Shown here piece by piece: positions 32,441-45,300 of a stretch of 64,000 nt of DNA. Each line of letters begins with the position of its first letter. The first letter of the stretch is position 1. The notes below the pieces were generated by a model that was given only the letters and a program-made list of their open reading frames with translations, was not told the DNA's origin and did not search any database. Made by a program: the position numbers and the translations under genes. Source of the DNA: Azolla pinnata (Eukaryota > Streptophyta > Polypodiopsida > Salviniales > Salviniaceae); NCBI GenBank assembly GCA_037176905.1, contig JBBBWG010006224.1, forward strand, positions 1 to 64,000, read 5' to 3'.

Positions 32441-33294
32441 ACCACATGCTCAGTTTTATTCCAGCCCACTGATTCACGAAATATTCTGCATCGGTAGTGT
32501 TTGACAATCCTGTTGACTTTCTTGAGTGGATTTCGTGAACCAGTGGTGGGCAGGAAACTCCATTTGCGTTAATATAATGAGCTCCATCTGCATAGCAAAC
32601 CATGTCTTTCATTACAATTCCATTACGGTCCTTTCATCCGATAAACAAATATCCTGGTTGCTGGTCAAGCCTCTTACCAAATGGAATAAGCAATATGCTG
32701 TTCTCTTATTGATTTGACCTGACAGGCATATCCGCTCCAATATACATGTGAACTTCATGTTTTGCTTCTGAATCTGCACAAGCCCAAAGTACAATTCAGA
32801 AATGGGTAAATCTTTGATACCTTCGATCCTGCTAAAGCTATGCTTGATTTGATGACAATTCTCGAATTGCTTGAATCCAGATACCTCAGGTACAGAATCA
32901 AACTTCCTGCCCTGCAAGCGCAGCCATACTAATGACAGTTTTCACAATCGGATCACGTAATGATCGACAAAATCAATCACTTAGAACAGCGATTGGTAGC
33001 CAACAGAAGAAAAATATGGCTTGCTCTTTAAGACACATACATATAAGCTGTGGTTTGAGATTCCATAGAATGTTTATGAGCTTTCGGTTTGACATTTCAT
33101 GCAGCAGTTGATATAAACCCAGTAACCACGTTGCAGAATTGCACAACACTGCTACCCAGATATGATTACCCAGGAGGAAAACATTTTTTTAAACTATCTT
33201 GTCTTTGATTAATCCATCGCCATAACAGTCTTGAGGTATCGCAAAAACGCAACTTCGTATATATACTTCACTAAAATGGAATAGAACTTGGGCA
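32441..33294. other. Region 3' of LEUNIG, probably partly its 3' UTR
   Basis: No coding segment recognised. The TAG of LEUNIG is at 33295-33297, so the sequence immediately below it on the minus strand should be 3' UTR. Confidence 0.5.
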
Positions 33295-36090
33295 CTATTT
33301 CCATAGCTTGACAATCTTGTCATGACTTGCCGAAGCAACCATCCCAGTGGCCGGTGCCCGGGCAAGAGCTGCAATCAATCCATCGTGGGCAGGTATAGTC
33401 ATACTTGTCTTCTCTTGCATGCACCAAAGCTCCAGAGACTGAGGACAAACAAGCCAAATTTCAACAAAGGGATCAGTCAACCTCTCAAAGTAAATCTACC
33501 TCAGCGGTAAGTTGCACATTTAGATACAAATGCAGACATAGAGCTCCCCATGAATATCAGCTTTTCATCAGACATTTAAATGTGTCTGTAGGTGCATATA
33601 TACAAAACTAGAGCCTCAAATATTACATGTAACAAAATACCTACCTGATAGCAGCCGATGACAAGTATTTGTGGGTAGGTTGGATGAAAAACACAAGAGT
33701 GAAACGGGTTGCCATTGCAGCTAAGCTCGTGCAAGCACTCGCCCTCTGAGCCAGATCTTAGTGACCACACGCGTACCGAATCTTCACTTACAGAGGCAAC
33801 ATAATCACCAGTTGTGTCCCAACATAACGAATGCACTGACTTTGTATGCCTCTGAATGGAAAATAATAAAATGCATTACATCGTGTCTCTAATGGAAGTC
33901 GTTAATTAACTAGTAATAACAGAGATCCCATTCAAATTCCAGATTATCTGAGCCCATGATGTTATTAGATCTACCTTTCTTGTCAGTATTACAATTTCTA
34001 GTCTATAGACCACCACCACATGGTATTGTATTTAAAAGATTGGAAGAAACAATGAATAGACCAGATGTTGCAAGTTAAGAATTTCATTTACTGCACCTGC
34101 AAAGAATGGACGCACGTCTCTGTCTCAACGTCATAAATTGCAACAACATTTTCAGATGCAGCAGCTAGATATTTTCCTGTCCTTGGCTGGAATCTGACTT
34201 GACTCATGCCCCCCTGCAACAAGTGATTTAAAAGATCAGAAACTCATCCCCCCCAGTGAATGATGATTTACCCACTCAAACTAACCTGGAACATTCTTGT
34301 ACAGACACCCTGGTTGACACTCCAATATCGAATCTCATTTTCTGCATCACACGAGCAAAGAAGATCTTCATTCTTTGGGTGAAAATCAAGCGACATGACT
34401 GTCCCAAGATGCCCTGTGAAACTCCTCAGCGAATAGCTTGGCTATAGAAACATGTTAGCAAAGATCATTACTAAATCCAATTGCAAAAATAAGGTACAGC
34501 ACCAGAATATCCGAATAGTGAAATCACTAACATTATCTGCTTCCCATACTCTCACACTTTTGTCGAAAGAGGAAGTTGCAAGGCGCGTTGAACCTGGGCT
34601 AAACCGAACATCAGTAATCAACATACTATGTTCTTCCAGTGTGCACTTCAATTTCAGGGTATCCATGTTCCACAAGACTGCCTGCATCAACAGGAATATG
34701 ATACATTGAAAAGCTTTCAAAGACCCATCATTTATTTCCCCAAATAGCCTGCTCACCCAACCGGAGAAAGGTGAGGCGATTTATAAGTTTCCCTTAGCAG
34801 CATTTCAAGAGTGGTAGTATTGTTTAGCTATGCTTGCCTTCTTATCATGACCAGCACTTGCAAGCAGTTTTCCATCAGATGAGAAGTGGCAAGACACCAC
34901 TTTGCTATTGCTTGCCTGAAGTTGAGCGACTTCAGTGAAAGAAAAGCCTGATGAAGAAATGTAATCAAAGCTGCTTTACAATTTGTTCACAGTTACTGAT
35001 AAGAAACAGAGAAACAATCGAAGCTATGAACAGAAGACAACCTTTGCTAACATCCGTATTCTGCCCTGTGGCAGGGCTCCTCTTACTGCAGCTGAACAAT
35101 GGTTCCCTTTGGTCTGCTTCTTCATGAGACAGGAAAGATTCAACATTGTCATCTAATGAACCATCATCAGCAAAACGATCTATCTCAGCCTGTGTATTAG
35201 AGGTATAAATTTAGAAAGAGGACACTGGAATCCCTAATGATGATATAAACATTTCAGCAGAGGTGTGCCAATGCTCATTGATCCTTACCAATTGATTCGA
35301 TGACCCTCCTAGAGGTCCAGAGCCATCAGAACCATACATCAGCAATGGTTTTGAAGAACCACCATTTTGTTGCAGCCCACTAGCCATAGACATGACATCC
35401 CCAGCAGTATGAGTAGAAGGAGTTGAGGGTGCTGAATTAGGTCCAGCAGTATTTCCAGTTCCAGCACTAGTTGCAGGTCCAGAAGAAGATGTTGGCTGTT
35501 TCCGCTTTCTTCCATTCTGTCCTTTCGAAACAGGCTGGTGGAAGTTTACAGCAGTGTGAGAGAACAGCCTTGACATGCCAGAAAAATTCAGAGAATTCAA
35601 ATGTTCTGGACACATTTCACTGATTTGTGATCTGTAAGCACGATTTAAACTCCTACAGTGATAAGTCCAGTATCAAGGCTTTTATTGAGCACATGTAACA
35701 CAGTGAGCATGAAGAACTAGAACGCATTAGGTGGCAGTCAGGTTCTCAAATGTAACTTTCGTATTGCTGTAAGCGCTAATTAAAATAATCAAAATCTTAA
35801 TTTAAAGATGTTTTAACATTTCATTTGCAGGATTGCAAGTATTATAAATTGAAAGGAGCTGAAGCTATGAGCCTCTGACTATAGTGCGAATTACTTCAAA
35901 ATACACGAACTGAGTCCTACCTGATCACTAATTCTGAAATTATTGACAAGGGTACCATCCACGGCATTACCAACTCCTACAAGCTGTTGGGGTGGTGCAG
36001 GAGATTGTGTTGGTTGTGCGGATTGTGTCTGCTGAGAGGTTTGTCCTTGACCTCCACTCAGCTGCTGCATTTGTTGCTGCTGTTGTTGCA

Positions 36091-36130
<40 letters not shown>

Positions 36131-39100
36131 AAGTTGTGCTAGCTTTACCTGGTCGTAGCAAAAAAGAATGAAATACAGTGTTAAGTGCCAAGCAAATAAT
36201 CACCTCTCAGATTCTCAGAATCAAATATAAACTAATGTTCAAGATTTAAATCACAACGACAAACTGGATGATTAGGAAAAAGAAAATAACCAAAGGAAAG
36301 GACAATAATAACAGTAAAAGAAGAGTATGTGGTACGTGATAGGAGATAAAGATGGGAAGCTTAGATGATGCATGCAAGGTTAGATCTCATATTTCAAAGG
36401 ATGCAACATTATCAAGTCTGTCACTGGGTCAATAAACAACTGTTTCGAAATCGGTTTCTATCAATAATGGGTGCAGAGTTTCAGCTGACAGATGCAACTT
36501 CGTTATTGCATCAACGAGTACTGTCTCGAAACAGATTTCAACTTATTGCAAAACAGGGTTTCAGACGAGGCAATTTGATTTCAATGAAAAATGGTGACAA
36601 ATATCTTATAGCAAGAGTCTCTGAGGGTTATTGGATTCCCTTTTGGAAGTCCGCCAGGAAGTGATGGCAAGGATCTCCATAACGTCAATCATGTAAATAA
36701 TCTCTGAAGGCTTTTCTATCTGGATCATTTAACGCTAATAAATACAGACATGCAGACAATGTACAGTGATTTTGATAGACTTCCGGCTCTAGATAAGGAG
36801 ATTCTAAGACACAATGCAACTTCATGTTGGGTTGTTCTCAAAGATAAAACAGCATTTTGGGTTGTTCTCAAAGGTCAATATGGCCTTAAGATAGCTTCTT
36901 TTCCCTTCTTTCTTTTTAAGGCAGTTTTTTCAATCAGTAAACAGATTTGGAAGGTCTTTAAGCAAGGTATGCAAGACTGCATGCCATCAGAAAAGCTTTC
37001 TAAATATGGAGATAATCACATGGTATAAATATAAATACCCTCTCCCCATTCAAATATAGCTTACACTGTCCCCACCTAAACTGGATAGAATGCTTAGATT
37101 CACACATCAGATAATGACTGAACATGGATCAGCTCCAAATCATACAGGAAGACAAAACATCGTCATGCCCTCTCATATGGATATGCATTATTCACATGCA
37201 CTCCAAAGTGTGATGGGGATTATATGGATATGCATTATTCACATACACTCCAAAGTGTCAAGGGGATTCAAACCTGTTCATCTCAGTTAGACATCCAGAT
37301 AGGCAGACAGGTTTGAGTGCACTTGGGATCTAGAACGTGCACTCACAAGCACAATGCCAAAATAATATGCTTTGAGTGCTCTCATATGTCTTGGGTCACA
37401 GAATAAGTTCCAAATGCTCTCGCAAGTCTTATCATAATGATACAAGCGTTTTTCTATTTAGGCTCACAAAACGTGACATCCAGATATGAATAGAAGATAT
37501 AAAACAATTCATTTGCAAGGTTATACAATCATGTACCTTCATAAGTAGCTCTTCATTACTCCGGGTCACAGGAGAAGCAGCTTGCATAGGTGAACCTATG
37601 GCTTGCATAGCATCACCCATTGCATTAGGCTGACCATCCTTATTAGCTATTCCACTTCTGCTTAGAAGCATTTTGAACCTTCTGGATTCCATGTCACTTA
37701 GAAGTGGAGAGCTAGTAGGTAGAAGATTTCCCTGTGCCTGTTGTGCTTGTAATAGAAGTTGCTGCTGCTGAGAGCTCAGCATCTGAATCTGTTGGTACTG
37801 CTGTGGCGAGTGAATAAAGGACTTTGATTGCACCAAATTTGAACGAAATTGATCAAGCCCCTTCATTTTGACCAGAAACAAATTCACTTAAAAAATAGTT
37901 TGCATAAAGAAATTAGCTTTTATCATTATGATATACAGAAGTAACAGATATCTCCTTACAGTCAAAGGCCATCCTTTGATAGGTAGAGCATTCCCTGCTT
38001 GATTCATTCCTATAGAATAGAAGGGATTACTATAATCAGTGCTAAAGAGTTTAGAAAACCAATAACACAGAACCCATACTATATGCAGATAACTCTTTTT
38101 ATGTATTACAATACTTAGCAGACAATTTAAATCACCATGATTTCTAAGCTACAAATAGTATTGCACGCCATTCCAGCATTAAAAACTTATTACAACCTAA
38201 CAGTTAACAAATTAAGTAACTTACTGGATTTCTTTCAAGTAATTTTATTTTTTTAAATTCAACTTCAAGACCTGGGCTTAATAGGCTTGGTTTTGAATGC
38301 TGCATGGCAAAGAGAGCTGGATCTGTAGAAGGTGGCCTATGGCTAAGAACACCAGTTACATCATTTTTGTTATCCTGAAAGCCATTCTGAACAATGAAAT
38401 GAATGTTGTGCATCATAAGAACTGATTCAGCAGCATTTGAAACTGTGACAGAAAAGATTTACCTGACCCACTCCAGGCAAAGACTGATTTCGACCTTGTA
38501 CTTGCTGAAGGGCACTGTTGACACTATTAGAGTGTATAATCTGCCTGCGAATTACTGAAGTCATCAGAACCAACACCGAAACTAAGGATATAATCCAGAT
38601 TAAGAGCCATCTTACCCAGAAGACTGAGCATTTGTGGCTCCTGTTTTCAACATTGCAGTTTGGTTAGGATCTGCCACTTGATTCTGACCATCTCCGCATC
38701 TCTGCAGTGCGTGGAATAGAAGGGGATCTTAACAGATATTTTGTACAATCATTCCATTTAATATGATTATCATTACCTAAGGAATAGGTGCAATTGTTTC
38801 TGAAATTTCCAGTTTGTGAAGCCACATTTAAAGAGAACTTGCATGTTCTAAGGCCATGTCATACAAATATGTCAATACACAAGCCTATATTTTCTATTAA
38901 CCTTCATGGTCGCATCTTCTTGCCCATCCCTCTTCTGTGGATGCTTCAAGCATTCTTCATATATCTTTGTAGCCAAGGCATTTGCCGTAGGCTGGTGCCT
39001 TACAATATTGTCAGCAGCTATACCATTGCCAGCCCCGTTCATAACGAAGTGGCTACCATCCCTTCTAGGAGCTTGTTGCTGCTGCCGTAAAAGCTGAAGC

Positions 39101-40899
39101 TGCTGCTGCTGTTGTAGCTGCTGCTGCTGCTGTTGTAGCTGCTGCTGCTGCTGTTGTAGCTGCTGTTGCTGGTGATGTTGTTGTTGCTGTTGTTGATCAC
39201 GTGCTTTTTGTTGTTGAGTCTAGTTATACAAGGCAAATAATAGAATGAGTTACCATAACAAACAAACCCTAAGATCAAACATTTCAAACTTCTTGAAGAA
39301 TTGCATTATTAGATGAACTACTGTCTGATTATCCAAAACTATCAGGGACATGGGATACTTGGGGGAAAGCCCAATTTTATAACAATCTCGAATCATTCCA
39401 TGAACAAACGCAATTATTTATCAAATATTTGAAGTTCCTTTTTTTTACTAAACAAGCATATTCTTAGATTACACCAGTTGATGAGCCTGGGTATCCAGAA
39501 CAATTCGTAGAGTGGTACAGGCTATAAGACCAAGCCTTGAACATCAAACACAAGATCCTCATGAAAAGAAGCTTGCCATCATCAGTTGTCGGGGGCCGAT
39601 AGCCAAAAGGTTTAGTAAGATCAGATGATGTACCTGTCTACCCTATTGTTTGGCAAAATGGAACTCCTAGAAACAAGTTTTTTACAACCAATATTCTAAC
39701 GCAGAAACTTTAGAGAAATATGACACAATGAGCAAATATTTCAATTTTCAAACCATTTAAGGAGAAGCAATATCGATTGATCACCTCGATGTAAGATAAG
39801 GCCACCTCGGAATGCTTTTCATTAGTGCGGGCAATAAATATGTCCCAGAATACAGACCACCATTCGAAAAGGAAACCACCCGGAGCATCTATCGCTGCAT
39901 TTTCAACAACACTTCTCAAATTAGCATATTGAAATGCACTTGTTGCTACAAAATTGATACCAACGCAAGTGTCAACAGTCAGAACGAGCAGGTTAGCAAA
40001 CAAAGATTTGAAAATGCTATTGATGTTAGAGAAGAAGATCAAAATGTAACCATTGGTATTAAAATGTTCAAATAACAAATCAAAAAGCAGTTGCTCCTTT
40101 CATACAAACACCAGAAATTTACTGATTTTTTTGGCAGAATTAAGCCAAAAAACTAATTAAAATGAGTTGATTGCATCATCAATGTTCGGTACAATATTTT
40201 ACCGGCAGAAAAAATTAAAATAAATTGTTGCTACGAGAAAGTGATGCCAAAGCTTCCCCGAATTCCATTAATGTTATTGAATAATATATTGGTTTCAAAG
40301 AAACAGAGAACAGAATGCACCAGTGGTTTCTATTAAATCCACTAACTCAACATGCTAAAAATGCAATCACTGCTGAAACACAGAAGACTACCAAAAGTTT
40401 TAAAAATGTTTTGTGATAGAAAACATCATGATAGGAAACTTGCTGAGTAAGAGGCGAGGAGAAAAGCTTACAGATGATTGTGACAATGTATGGATGATCA
40501 TATGAAAAGACCCGAGTTCACAATGTTTAATGAGCAAACATACTAAAATGCGAATTGTTAACCAAGTTTACTCAGCACATGCTCTGAACAATTTTAAAGA
40601 GCAAATATATGAAAATGCAAGGTTCCAAAAGCTTAGAGAGGGAGACAAAGACTACATGAGTACAAATGGAAGGAGCAATCTTACCAACTGGGTCTGAGGA
40701 AACTTTCCCTTCAGTTTGAAATGCTTTAGCAGATGTTTGTAGGTTTCGCTTGATGAGATAATCATATATGTACACATCTAACCTGGTATAATCATAATTG
40801 AGGTGTTCACAACACATAACGTACAAAGGATGGTTTACTCGAGTGGTATAAACTGAAAAAAACTCACATTTTGTCTGCTTCCCAGATAGTCTGCGCCAT
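33295..40899 (-). CDS. LUG: Transcriptional co-repressor LEUNIG (LisH-LUFS, Q-rich, WD40)
   Basis: Eighteen coding exons join in frame to 902 residues (Arabidopsis LUG about 931): 40868-40899, 40685-40782, 39785-39894, 38902-39219, 38616-38701, 38463-38544, 38272-38374, 37960-38009, 37537-37860, 35921-36148, 35289-35534, 35042-35189, 34838-34947, 34532-34681, 34286-34441, 34097-34213, 33645-33851, 33295-33438. The N-terminus [11 protein letters not shown] plus [21 protein letters not shown] and [15 protein letters not shown] is the LUFS domain, which binds SEUSS-type partners. A Gln-rich middle and GRKRKQP nuclear signal follow. About seven C-terminal WD40 repeats end in [12 protein letters not shown]. 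It represses transcription in the nucleus with SEUSS and TOPLESS/histone deacetylases. The intron after exon 13 has GC instead of GT. Confidence 0.97.
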
Positions 40900-40904
40900 C
40901 CTTA

Positions 40905-41695
40905 GCTAAGGCAAAAGTAGTAAAGAAAACACTAGACCTGTGTCATGAATTGTGCATACTGTGTACATATACCTCAGACATGTAAACATAAATATACATA
41001 CGTATACATACGTGTATACTACGTGTAGGTAGGTATGCATGTATGTGGCACATGTATCTGCATAGATGTATGCATGCTAGTATGCACATAAACTATGTAT
41101 GTGCATATGTACGTACGGATGCACACATGCATGTATGCATGTAAATATTCATGTATGTATGGATGGATAGATGTATGCATCGATGCACGTATGTACGTTA
41201 TGGATTAAGGTATGTATGAATGCATACCTGTATGTACGCATGTATGTATGCATGTATGTACACATGTACCTATGCGCATATGTGAATAGGTATGTATGCA
41301 TGTACGTATATGTGTACATGTATGTGTGTGTCTGCAGAGAATGTGTATAGTATGTATGTGTGTATCTTTACGTGGCCATGTATATGTGTGTACGTCTGTG
41401 TGTGTGTTTATGTCTGATCGTATGCGTGTATGTATGCATGCATGCGTCTGTGCCTGAGTACACCTGCGCATGTGCACAATCTATACACAATCGAAGCTCG
41501 GAAAATGCAGGTTATGCATACATGCAGGTCGAGATCAGGCCACGGAACCGGTAACAGCTAAACAAAATGAATGTGGCGAGGAGAGGAGCGCGAAGAGGAT
41601 AGCTTACCAGGTGTGGATGGAAGAAACGCTAGATCGCCATAGCCGGAGACCGAGAAGAGCGAGCGACCCCCGTCTGTTCTGTCTGAAATGTTTCT
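40905..41695 (-). promoter_or_regulatory. LEUNIG 5' UTR with a leader intron
   Basis: On the minus strand CTG|GTAAGCT at 41608/41607 is a strong donor and TTTTGCCTTAG|CTAAGG ends at 40906, six bases before the ATG, so a 702-bp leader intron (40906-41607) is likely. It is filled by ATGT/ATGC/ACGT-type tetranucleotide repeats (about 40985-41460). The upstream UTR exon would be 41608 to about 41695. Confidence 0.6.
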
Positions 41696-41731
41696 GAAGA
41701 AGAAGAAGAAGAAGAAGAAGAAGAAGAAGAA
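41696..41731. repeat. (GAA)n in the LEUNIG-THO3 divergent promoter
   Basis: Eleven to twelve GAA triplets lie directly upstream of the presumed LEUNIG transcript start. Confidence 0.9.
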
Positions 41732-41807
41732 GGCTATAAATGTAATTTTCTTGTATTTACATTTCCAATTATTTCATTTATTTGACTTGTTTCCTTCGTT
41801 TTTATTT

Positions 41808-42290
41808 GGAAAATTACCAACAATAATACCTCATCGTATTAACAAAATGCCCCTTCGAGTTTTAGGTTTTACCAAAAGAATACGCTCGATGAACTAATGT
41901 GACATATTTACCGAATTTCTTCTTTGAAAATGATCGTGATGATTGCTGGTTCTGGCTTCATCAGAGTTCGAGTTATGGTTAAGGTCGGGGTTAAGGCGTG
42001 GCCTAGGATTTGGGTCTGTGGGAGTTTGGGATTAGGATTAATTAGTTAATTAATTAGATTCTAAAATCACTCACTTTTTTTAAACAAAAATAAGCATGGA
42101 GTTGATTAAGATCAATCAATGGGAAGCAATCGGGAATTAAAATCAATTAAGGCTATACTAGCGAAATCAATTGGGTGTTAATTTTTTCAGTGGAAGATCA
42201 GAGTAGGCGTTAATTTGTAATTTCGTATTTCAGTATACGTTAAAATGTAAATTATAAGATTGTTAGGCGTTTTTTTTTGGTAATTCTCCC
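41808..42290. mobile_element. Short TIR element, copy D, in the divergent LEUNIG-THO3 promoter
   Basis: Left end GGAAAATTACCA and right end TGGTAATTCTCCC are inverted repeats. Subterminal GGCGTTAATTTGTAAT, GTTAAAATGTAAATTAT and GTTAGGCGTTTTT match copies B and C. At 483 bp it fills most of the ~600 bp between the presumed LEUNIG leader and the THO3 start. Noncoding. Confidence 0.65.
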
Positions 42291-42379
42291 TATTAATTAA
42301 TAGTTAATAATTTGTTTTTTTTTATTATAATTTCCAGTTCGCGCTTTGCTTGAGATTTTCGTTTCTGCGCATCTGAGCT

Positions 42380-45300
42380 ATGGCGTCTTCTTCTGTCGAG
42401 CGTCTGTCCTCTCCTCCCGTGCCTTCTCCCCTCTCGCCATCGCCGGGGCCATCGCTACAGCAGCAGCAGCAGCAGCAGCAACGGAAAGCATCGGCTGTCT
42501 TCGAGAATCTTTACACCCGGGAGTATGTTGGCCACAAGAAGAAGGTCAGACTCTAAGCATTTCCGTGGATTTTCCGCTGCTTCGTTTTCTCCGTTTATCT
42601 CCTCGATTCCTATTTTCCTTTTCTGTTTCTTTCCGTGCTAATTTCTTCAATCAAAGCACCACCTTTACACCCGGGAGTATGTTGGCCACAAGAAGAAGGT
42701 CAGACTCTAAGCATTTCCGTGGATTTTCCGCTGCTTCGTTTCTCCGTTTATCTCCTCGATTCCTATTTTCCTTTTCTGTTTCTTTCCGTGCTAATTTCTT
42801 CAATCAAGGCACCACCTTTACTCCCGGGAGGATGTTGGCCACAAGAAGAAGGTCGGACTCTAAGCATTTCCGTAGCTTTTCCGCTGCTTGGTTTCTCCAT
42901 TTATCTCCTTGATTTCTATATTCCTTTCCTGTTTCTTTGCGTGCTAATTTCTTCAATCAAAGCATCACCTTTGTTTTGCTCTTTATTTCTATGCCTTTTA
43001 GGTCATCTCGAGGCTCAATTCTCTGTTTAATTCTTTGATCCATTCCTTTTTTCTATCGTTATACGTCGGTTTCTTCCTTCAAAATATCCATGTATTTTTA
43101 GTGTTTATTTCCTGTGCTAACCTACCAAATGAACTAAAATCTATGACTTTGCCGACATTTGCTTTCTTTCGTTTTTCCAAAGTCTCGTTTTTTTTTGCCT
43201 TCTATTCATCCTTTAGTCAATTACTCATTTCCTTTGATTCTCTCCTTGTTCTGATTGGCTTCTCAAAGTTTCTCATGTGATTGAGTTCTTGCGTATGGTT
43301 AAAGTTTTCGTTTAAAGCTTCAGTGCTTTCCTTATTGTGCCTCATTATTTTTTATTCTTGCTTTTGCTAGGTGGTTGTTCTATTGTTTTTCCTAACAGTT
43401 CCTACGTACTTTTTTCTTTTACTTAATCGATTTGTTCTTTCATTTTTCCTTTCCGTTTCTTCAAAGCTTTTACGATTTCCTTATTTTGCTTCATCAGTTT
43501 TATTCTTACTTTTGCCTGGTCTTAAAAGTTTTGATTCTTGAAATTTATTTTGTTGCTCCGCACTCTATTGATTCCCTTTTTTGCTTCATCACTTTCTTTC
43601 ATTACCAGATTAAATTCATCTCAAAGTATCTGGTTTGGTTCATGTTATTTTAATTCTTTTCTCCACGTTTCAATATTTCTTCATTTTTTAGTTTTATAAG
43701 AGGCTTTGGTTCACTGTTTTGGAATGCTTTCTGTCTCATTTTATGTGTTTTGCTTCATCCATTTGCATCCAATGAACTTTTTCTGTCCTTTTTCTCAACT
43801 AAATATTTTTAATGCACCATCTATATTATTATTTATATCACATTTCTTCTCAATTTTTTGTTTTTCTCACAACATATAAATACATTGTTCATACATATAT
43901 TTATCCTTTGTTTCTGTGGCCCCACCCTACTTTATTTTGCTTTTTCAGTTCGATCTTTCTCCCTGTGTTCCTTTTTTTGTTTCATTCTTCTGCTTAGATC
44001 CCTCTGCCTGATTTCTCGAGATTAAGCTCTTTCAATTTCTTTTTACTGCTCCAAGTTATCGTTGAAATTGCCTTTTTATTTGCTTCAGATATATGGTTTG
44101 CTTTTTTATTTTTCTGTGATCTAGGTACATTCAGTTGCTTGGAATTGTAATGGCAGAAAGCTTGCTTCTGGATCCGTGGATCAGACAGCTCGGATTTGGC
44201 ACATTGAACCACATAGCCATGTAATCGATTACACCTCTCAAACCTTTTTAACAAAACTTTAATCTTCAGATAAGGTTATGATGATTCTATCTGTATGGGC
44301 TTTCAGTTCTTCTACATTCTCAATGGGACAAATTTAGAGCAATACTAGTCAAATTTTACACACTTATTTATGATTTCTGTGGTACTCTTTGAAGTGTTTA
44401 TGATCATTTTACACAGAACTCTTGCTTGAAATGGAGCTACAAGGTTCAACTCTTGAAATGTTGAGAGCAATAGTGCTCCAAATTCATTATAGAAGATATT
44501 GTCGAGGCAACTATAAGGAACATTCATATTCGTAAAGTTTTCTTCATGACAGTGTATCAAATGAAATCTGACGCATATCATGAAGGTGCTTGTTTTGTAT
44601 GTTCTTCCGGGTGTAATTTGTGTGACGTATTATAGCATAATTTGGATAATTCTAGCATAATTTGTGTGAGGTATTCTAGCATAATTTGTATAATCCTATT
44701 GCTACAACCATAATTCTAGCATAATTTAGTTATTCTAGCATAATTTGTGTGAGGTATTCTAGCATAATTTGGATAATCCTATTGTGACAATGGATACTTG
44801 ATAGAGTATCATGTGATAAGTTGAACTAGATACGAGTGCAATACTCACTTCGCATTACACTAATGATTCATCTGACTCTGTGAGGTTAATACAACATTCA
44901 AAATGATTTATTATCTAGTCACATTTTTGGTTATAAATGATATATTCTCCATTTGCATGTCTTCTTATAATTGGATCTTGTTCTAGCTAATGCTTTGACT
45001 CTTGCTCGTCATTGGCTCTCATATGGACTTGTAGTACCTATTTTTTGCTTATGCACGCAAATAAAATTTTATCATGAATTGGAATTGAGGTAGTCCATAG
45101 CCGTCTACATTGTTATATTGCATATTTATCTATTTCCAATGTGTTCCCTTCTAAGAAAAGTACGTAACCATCATAAAAAATCGTTGCTATATATAGTTTG
45201 AATGAATTATTGCTTATTTATTTCTTCTAAGTGCTCCATTTATTTCGAATTTCTAAGTTGAACCAAATGAATTTGCAATGCAACAATTCAAGTCTTAAAA

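Noticed and set aside
42346-43030. Open frames continuing through the THO3 intron-1 triplication
   Set aside because: They are out-of-frame readings created by the 152-bp repeat; the WD40 exons join only from the donor at 42545.
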